A DNA stretch of 64,000 nucleotides from positions 62,001 through 126,000 of the forward strand of contig VFJQ01000092.1 in the NCBI GenBank assembly GCA_009885995.1, written 5' to 3'. The notes beneath the pieces are model-generated. The model did no database searches and was not told the DNA's origin. It saw only the letters and a list, made by a program, of their open reading frames with translations. The DNA comes from Verrucomicrobiota bacterium. GTDB taxonomy: Bacteria; Verrucomicrobiota; Verrucomicrobiia; Chthoniobacterales; Chthoniobacteraceae. A program made the position numbers and the translations under genes. Shown here one piece after another: positions 62,266-64,000 of the stretch (position 1 is its first letter; each line of letters begins with the position of its first letter).

Positions 62266-62291
62266 GGGCAAACGCGAGCAGGTAGGATGTT

Positions 62292-62337
62292 CAGCCCGGA
62301 GGGCTGACGGAAATTAGCCCCGGGTGCCAACCCGGGG
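62292..62337 (+). repeat. REP-like element, left copy
   Basis: A short hairpin with a GGA loop is followed three bases later by a 28-base arm beginning GAAATTAGCCCCGGG and ending CCCGGGG. The arm is itself palindromic (CCCCGGGT against ACCCGGGG). The same hairpin-plus-arm order appears inverted at 62445-62490 and, with a different central spacer, at 63809-63853. Confidence 0.82.
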
Positions 62338-62358
62338 AATGATCCCACGCAACGCCAT

Positions 62359-62390
62359 CCGCCCTGAAGGGGGCGGGGGAATGGTTTTCT
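62359..62390 (+). terminator. Possible weak terminator hairpin
   Basis: CCGCCC and GGGCGG can pair around a TGAAGG loop (62359-62376), with a short TTTTCT at 62385-62390. It is about 95 bases after the giant gene's stop. The spacing to the T run is long, so this is weak and may simply be the inner arm of the palindromic element. Confidence 0.25.
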
Positions 62391-62444
62391 GTGCGTGGTA
62401 TTTCCGCCGCCCCTTCAGGGCGAATGGGGTTTGGGGCACGGGAA

Positions 62445-62490
62445 CCCCGGGTTGGCACCCGGGGCTAATTTCGGGCTGCCCCTCCGGGGC
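62445..62490 (-). repeat. REP-like element, right copy (inverted)
   Basis: The 28-base arm at 62445-62472 is the exact reverse complement of 62310-62337, followed by a hairpin at 62478-62490. With the left copy it forms a head-to-head pair resembling REPIN/BIME elements. Confidence 0.82.
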
Positions 62491-62539
62491 ATCGCCACCG
62501 ATTCCGACGACATCGACCGCGTGATGCCCTCCAAATGGC

Positions 62540-63757
62540 TCACCGCCCTGTCTCGTTCAGGTAGATCTTCACGTTGTGCGTCGAGCGGCCGCTGGCGACG
62601 ACGTCGAGTTTGCCGTCGGCGTTGAGGTCGGCGAGGACGAGGTCTTCGCAGCCCATCTCGTTGTCGTCGATGAAGCTCTCGCGCCACTGCTCGCCCTTCT
62701 CGTCGAGCGGGGTGAAGAGCTTGATGCCGACCGGGCGGGGCTTCTGCGGGTTGCCGCGCCAGCCGACGACGATCTGATCGCTCTTCGTGCCGAGCACGTC
62801 GCCGCAAGCGAGCGCGTGGCCGTCGGCGAGTTGGTCGGTGAGGACGTGGCGGGTGCTTTTATAAACGACCAGACAATTACCATGCATCGGTTCAACCGTG
62901 GCGAGGAACCGATGGCGATCGCCTGTTCCGCCGTGGCAAATTTCTCCCGAACCAAGCGGGGTCTGCATTTTCCCGGACGCAGGGTTTTCCCCTTCCGCGA
63001 GACGGCTGACCAATGCTTGCCCTGACCAGGTTCCAGTCTTTCGGTCGAGTAACCGGACGCCCTCCTTCCCGGCAATCAGCACACCATCTCTTACGACATC
63101 GTCATTCAGATCAAAAAAGCCGAAGTTATGCGTCGCGTGCATCGACTCATCGACCACCTCCGCCTTCCACTCGCTCTTCACGTCGGCGGGCTTGCGGTAG
63201 CAGAGCACTTTGACCGGTGCGCCTTCGCCGTTCTTGTTGCCGCGACCGTGGAGCGGGACGACGACGAGGCCCCAGTCCTTCTCGCCGAGCTTGAGCCACT
63301 TCATCCGGTGCGTGGTCGGCTCGACGGCGGGGAATTTCACCGGCTCCCAGCGCTGCGTGCGGTCGGCGGGAGCGATGAGGTAGAAGACGGCGCCGCTCTT
63401 CTCGGTGTCGGCGGGGTTCCATTCGGCGCCGACGGCCAGCTCACACTTGCCGTCGCCGTCGAGATCCTGCGCGGCGAGGCAGACGTTGTCTTTCTCGGTG
63501 AGGTTTTCGGCGATGACGTGCTTGATCCACGCGGTGGCTTCGCCAGCGACGTCAGCTCCGGGATTGCGATACCAGACGATCTGTTTCTTGTCCGCGAGCA
63601 GCACGTCGGGCGCTTCGTCGCCATCCACGTCCGCGACGGCGACGCCGTAACCGATCTGGATCGCGGGATCGATGGTGACGGCGTGGAACTTCGGCTCCGG
63701 CGGTGCGGCGAAGGCGGGGACGGCGAGGGCGAGGAGAGGGAGGAGGCGGGAGTGCAT
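62540..63757 (-). CDS. Secreted FG-GAP/VCBS repeat protein
   Basis: A 405-residue protein. The ATG at 63757 is preferred over the TTG at 63763 because it directly precedes a basic residue and a signal peptide (MHSRLLPLLALAVPAFAAPP, probable cleavage after AFA). No strong Shine-Dalgarno is visible. FG-GAP-type calcium loops include DVDGDEAPD (about residue 45), DLDGDGKCE, DLNDDVVRD and DLNADGKLD (near the C-terminus), with blades such as GVAVADVDG and LVLADLNADG. The length fits one complete beta-propeller. It has at least seven cysteines, unlike the giant protein. Such proteins are common in Verrucomicrobiota and Planctomycetota; some resemble the propeller of aldos-2-ulose dehydratase, but I cannot assign a reaction. 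It is convergent with the giant gene. A lower-GC patch lies at about 62850-63130. Confidence 0.88.
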   Translation of the reverse strand: MHSRLLPLLALAVPAFAAPPEPKFHAVTIDPAIQIGYGVAVADVDGDEAPDVLLADKKQIVWYRNPGADVAGEATAWIKHVIAENLTEKDNVCLAAQDLDGDGKCELAVGAEWNPADTEKSGAVFYLIAPADRTQRWEPVKFPAVEPTTHRMKWLKLGEKDWGLVVVPLHGRGNKNGEGAPVKVLCYRKPADVKSEWKAEVVDESMHATHNFGFFDLNDDVVRDGVLIAGKEGVRLLDRKTGTWSGQALVSRLAEGENPASGKMQTPLGSGEICHGGTGDRHRFLATVEPMHGNCLVVYKSTRHVLTDQLADGHALACGDVLGTKSDQIVVGWRGNPQKPRPVGIKLFTPLDEKGEQWRESFIDDNEMGCEDLVLADLNADGKLDVVASGRSTHNVKIYLNETGR

Positions 63758-63872
63758 GAGCAAAGTTCTTTAGCAGTTCGCTCAAAGCGGAGCGAGAGCG
63801 AACCGAAAGCACCGGAGGTGCGGTAGAAATTAGCCCCGGGCGTCAGCCCGGGGCTCACTCACCGCAAAGCGT
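63758..63872. promoter_or_regulatory. Divergent intergenic region with a third REP-like copy
   Basis: This 115-base gap lies between two divergently oriented starts, so promoters for both must lie here or overlap the genes. I see no convincing -35/-10 pair. It contains a GCACC-GGA-GGTGC hairpin at 63809-63821 and a palindromic arm at 63826-63853 with the same GAAATTAGCCCCGGG start as the copies near 62310. An in-frame TAG at 63831-63833 bounds the downstream ORF. Confidence 0.6.
63809..63853 (+). repeat. REP-like element, third copy
   Basis: Same order as the left copy: hairpin with GGA loop, short spacer, then a 28-base arm. The arm differs from 62310-62337 only in its central spacer (CGTCAG region instead of TGCCAA). 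It ends 19 bases before the ATG at 63873. Confidence 0.78.
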
Positions 63873-64000
63873 ATGAGCCCCGAAGAGGCGACAGAACTTT
63901 GCGCGGCACTCTGCCGCCCCGGGCTGCGGATGATGATTCAGGCCGCCGCCGGTCTGGAAGGGGCATCGCTCAACCAATTCATCGTGCAGGCGGCCTATCG
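63873..64000 (+). CDS. Probable ribbon-helix-helix antitoxin-like protein, DUF1778 type (3' partial)
   Basis: The first 42 codons are visible before the window ends. The ATG at 63873 is the only possible start, since an in-frame TAG lies at 63831 and no GTG or TTG falls between. The segment RMMIQAAAGLEGASLNQFIV followed by QAAYR matches the helix-turn-helix part of DUF1778/TacA-like antitoxins (pattern: LIxxAAxLxGxSLxxFVxxAA). These bind DNA as dimers and neutralise a GNAT acetyltransferase toxin usually encoded just downstream. The usual N-terminal strand with alternating Arg is not evident (MSPEEATELCAALCRPG instead), so the start region may be degenerate or another RHH family may apply. 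Confidence 0.6.
   Translation, partial: MSPEEATELCAALCRPGLRMMIQAAAGLEGASLNQFIVQAAY

Larger units (their letters stand above)
62266..62539. other. Convergent intergenic region with paired palindromic repeats
   Basis: Between the stop of the giant gene and the stop of the minus-strand gene, no gene is supported. It holds a hairpin at 62292-62306 (CAGCCC-GGA-GGGCTG) and a 28-base arm at 62310-62337. It also holds an inner imperfect inverted repeat (about 62360-62377 with 62405-62421), the exact reverse complement of the 28-base arm at 62445-62472, and a GCCCC-loop-GGGGC hairpin at 62478-62490. Confidence 0.8.

Noticed and set aside
33900-62265. Sortase or PEP-CTERM anchoring of the giant protein
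   Set aside because: The C-terminus lacks LPxTG, a hydrophobic membrane segment and a basic tail; it ends within beta-helix repeats.
62324-62625. Small open frames across the intergenic palindromes
   Set aside because: They run through the REP-like elements and into the antisense of the FG-GAP gene, with no conserved protein feature.
63758-63763. TTG two codons upstream as the start of the FG-GAP gene
   Set aside because: The ATG at 63757 gives a standard signal peptide (MHSRLLPLLALA) and is the commoner start codon. The two-residue extension adds nothing.

Overview
This window is almost filled by one enormous open reading frame. It is open from base 1, so its true start lies upstream, and it runs on the plus strand without a stop to a TAG at 62263-62265. 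At least 20,754 codons are visible. After it come a GC-rich palindromic repeat zone, a convergent minus-strand gene for a secreted FG-GAP/VCBS protein, and the first 42 codons of a probable ribbon-helix-helix (DUF1778-like) antitoxin cut by the window end. The high GC content, the giant RTX/Ig/PKD repeat protein, the secreted FG-GAP protein and the intergenic palindromes suggest a PVC-superphylum bacterium, most likely Verrucomicrobiota and less likely Planctomycetota. No rRNA or marker gene is present to confirm this.

The giant protein is modular and I see no catalytic domain. From the N-terminal side (nucleotide positions): 1-25480, 48 copies of a ~120-residue beta-rich unit, punctuated six times by a second module; 25490-25855, a degenerate unit; 25855-27250 and 29575-31490, nine Ig-like repeats in two blocks, separated and followed by long beta-rich stretches (27250-29575 and 31490-33900); 33900-42760, RTX and beta-roll/beta-helix segments; 42770-44280 and 50000-50930, three Calx-beta-like domains; 44290-49990, two pre-peptidase-C-terminal-like (PPC) domains; 50930-54720, insertion modules and beta-helix segments; 54720-58490, a large RTX block with helical inserts; 58490-60715, eight PKD/Ig-like repeats; 60715-62265, a final RTX block and beta-helix tail. 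I found no cysteine when reading the translation. C-terminal RTX blocks without cysteine fit a giant type I-secreted surface adhesin.

The most unusual feature is nested domain insertion. Small modules that all look like strand-strand-helix-strand-strand sit inside loops of other folds, and sometimes inside each other. A seven-bladed FG-GAP propeller lies in a loop of one array unit and is itself split 4+3 by three such modules. Five flagellin-IN-like modules sit in one loop of other array units, and two of those carry further modules. A PPC domain is split by a 14-module array of about 4.1 kb. One Calx-beta domain carries an insert that starts and ends in mid-module. The counts of array units between punctuation modules are 9, 9, 6, 9 and 12. 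Domain names rest on motif recognition; none was checked by a profile search.
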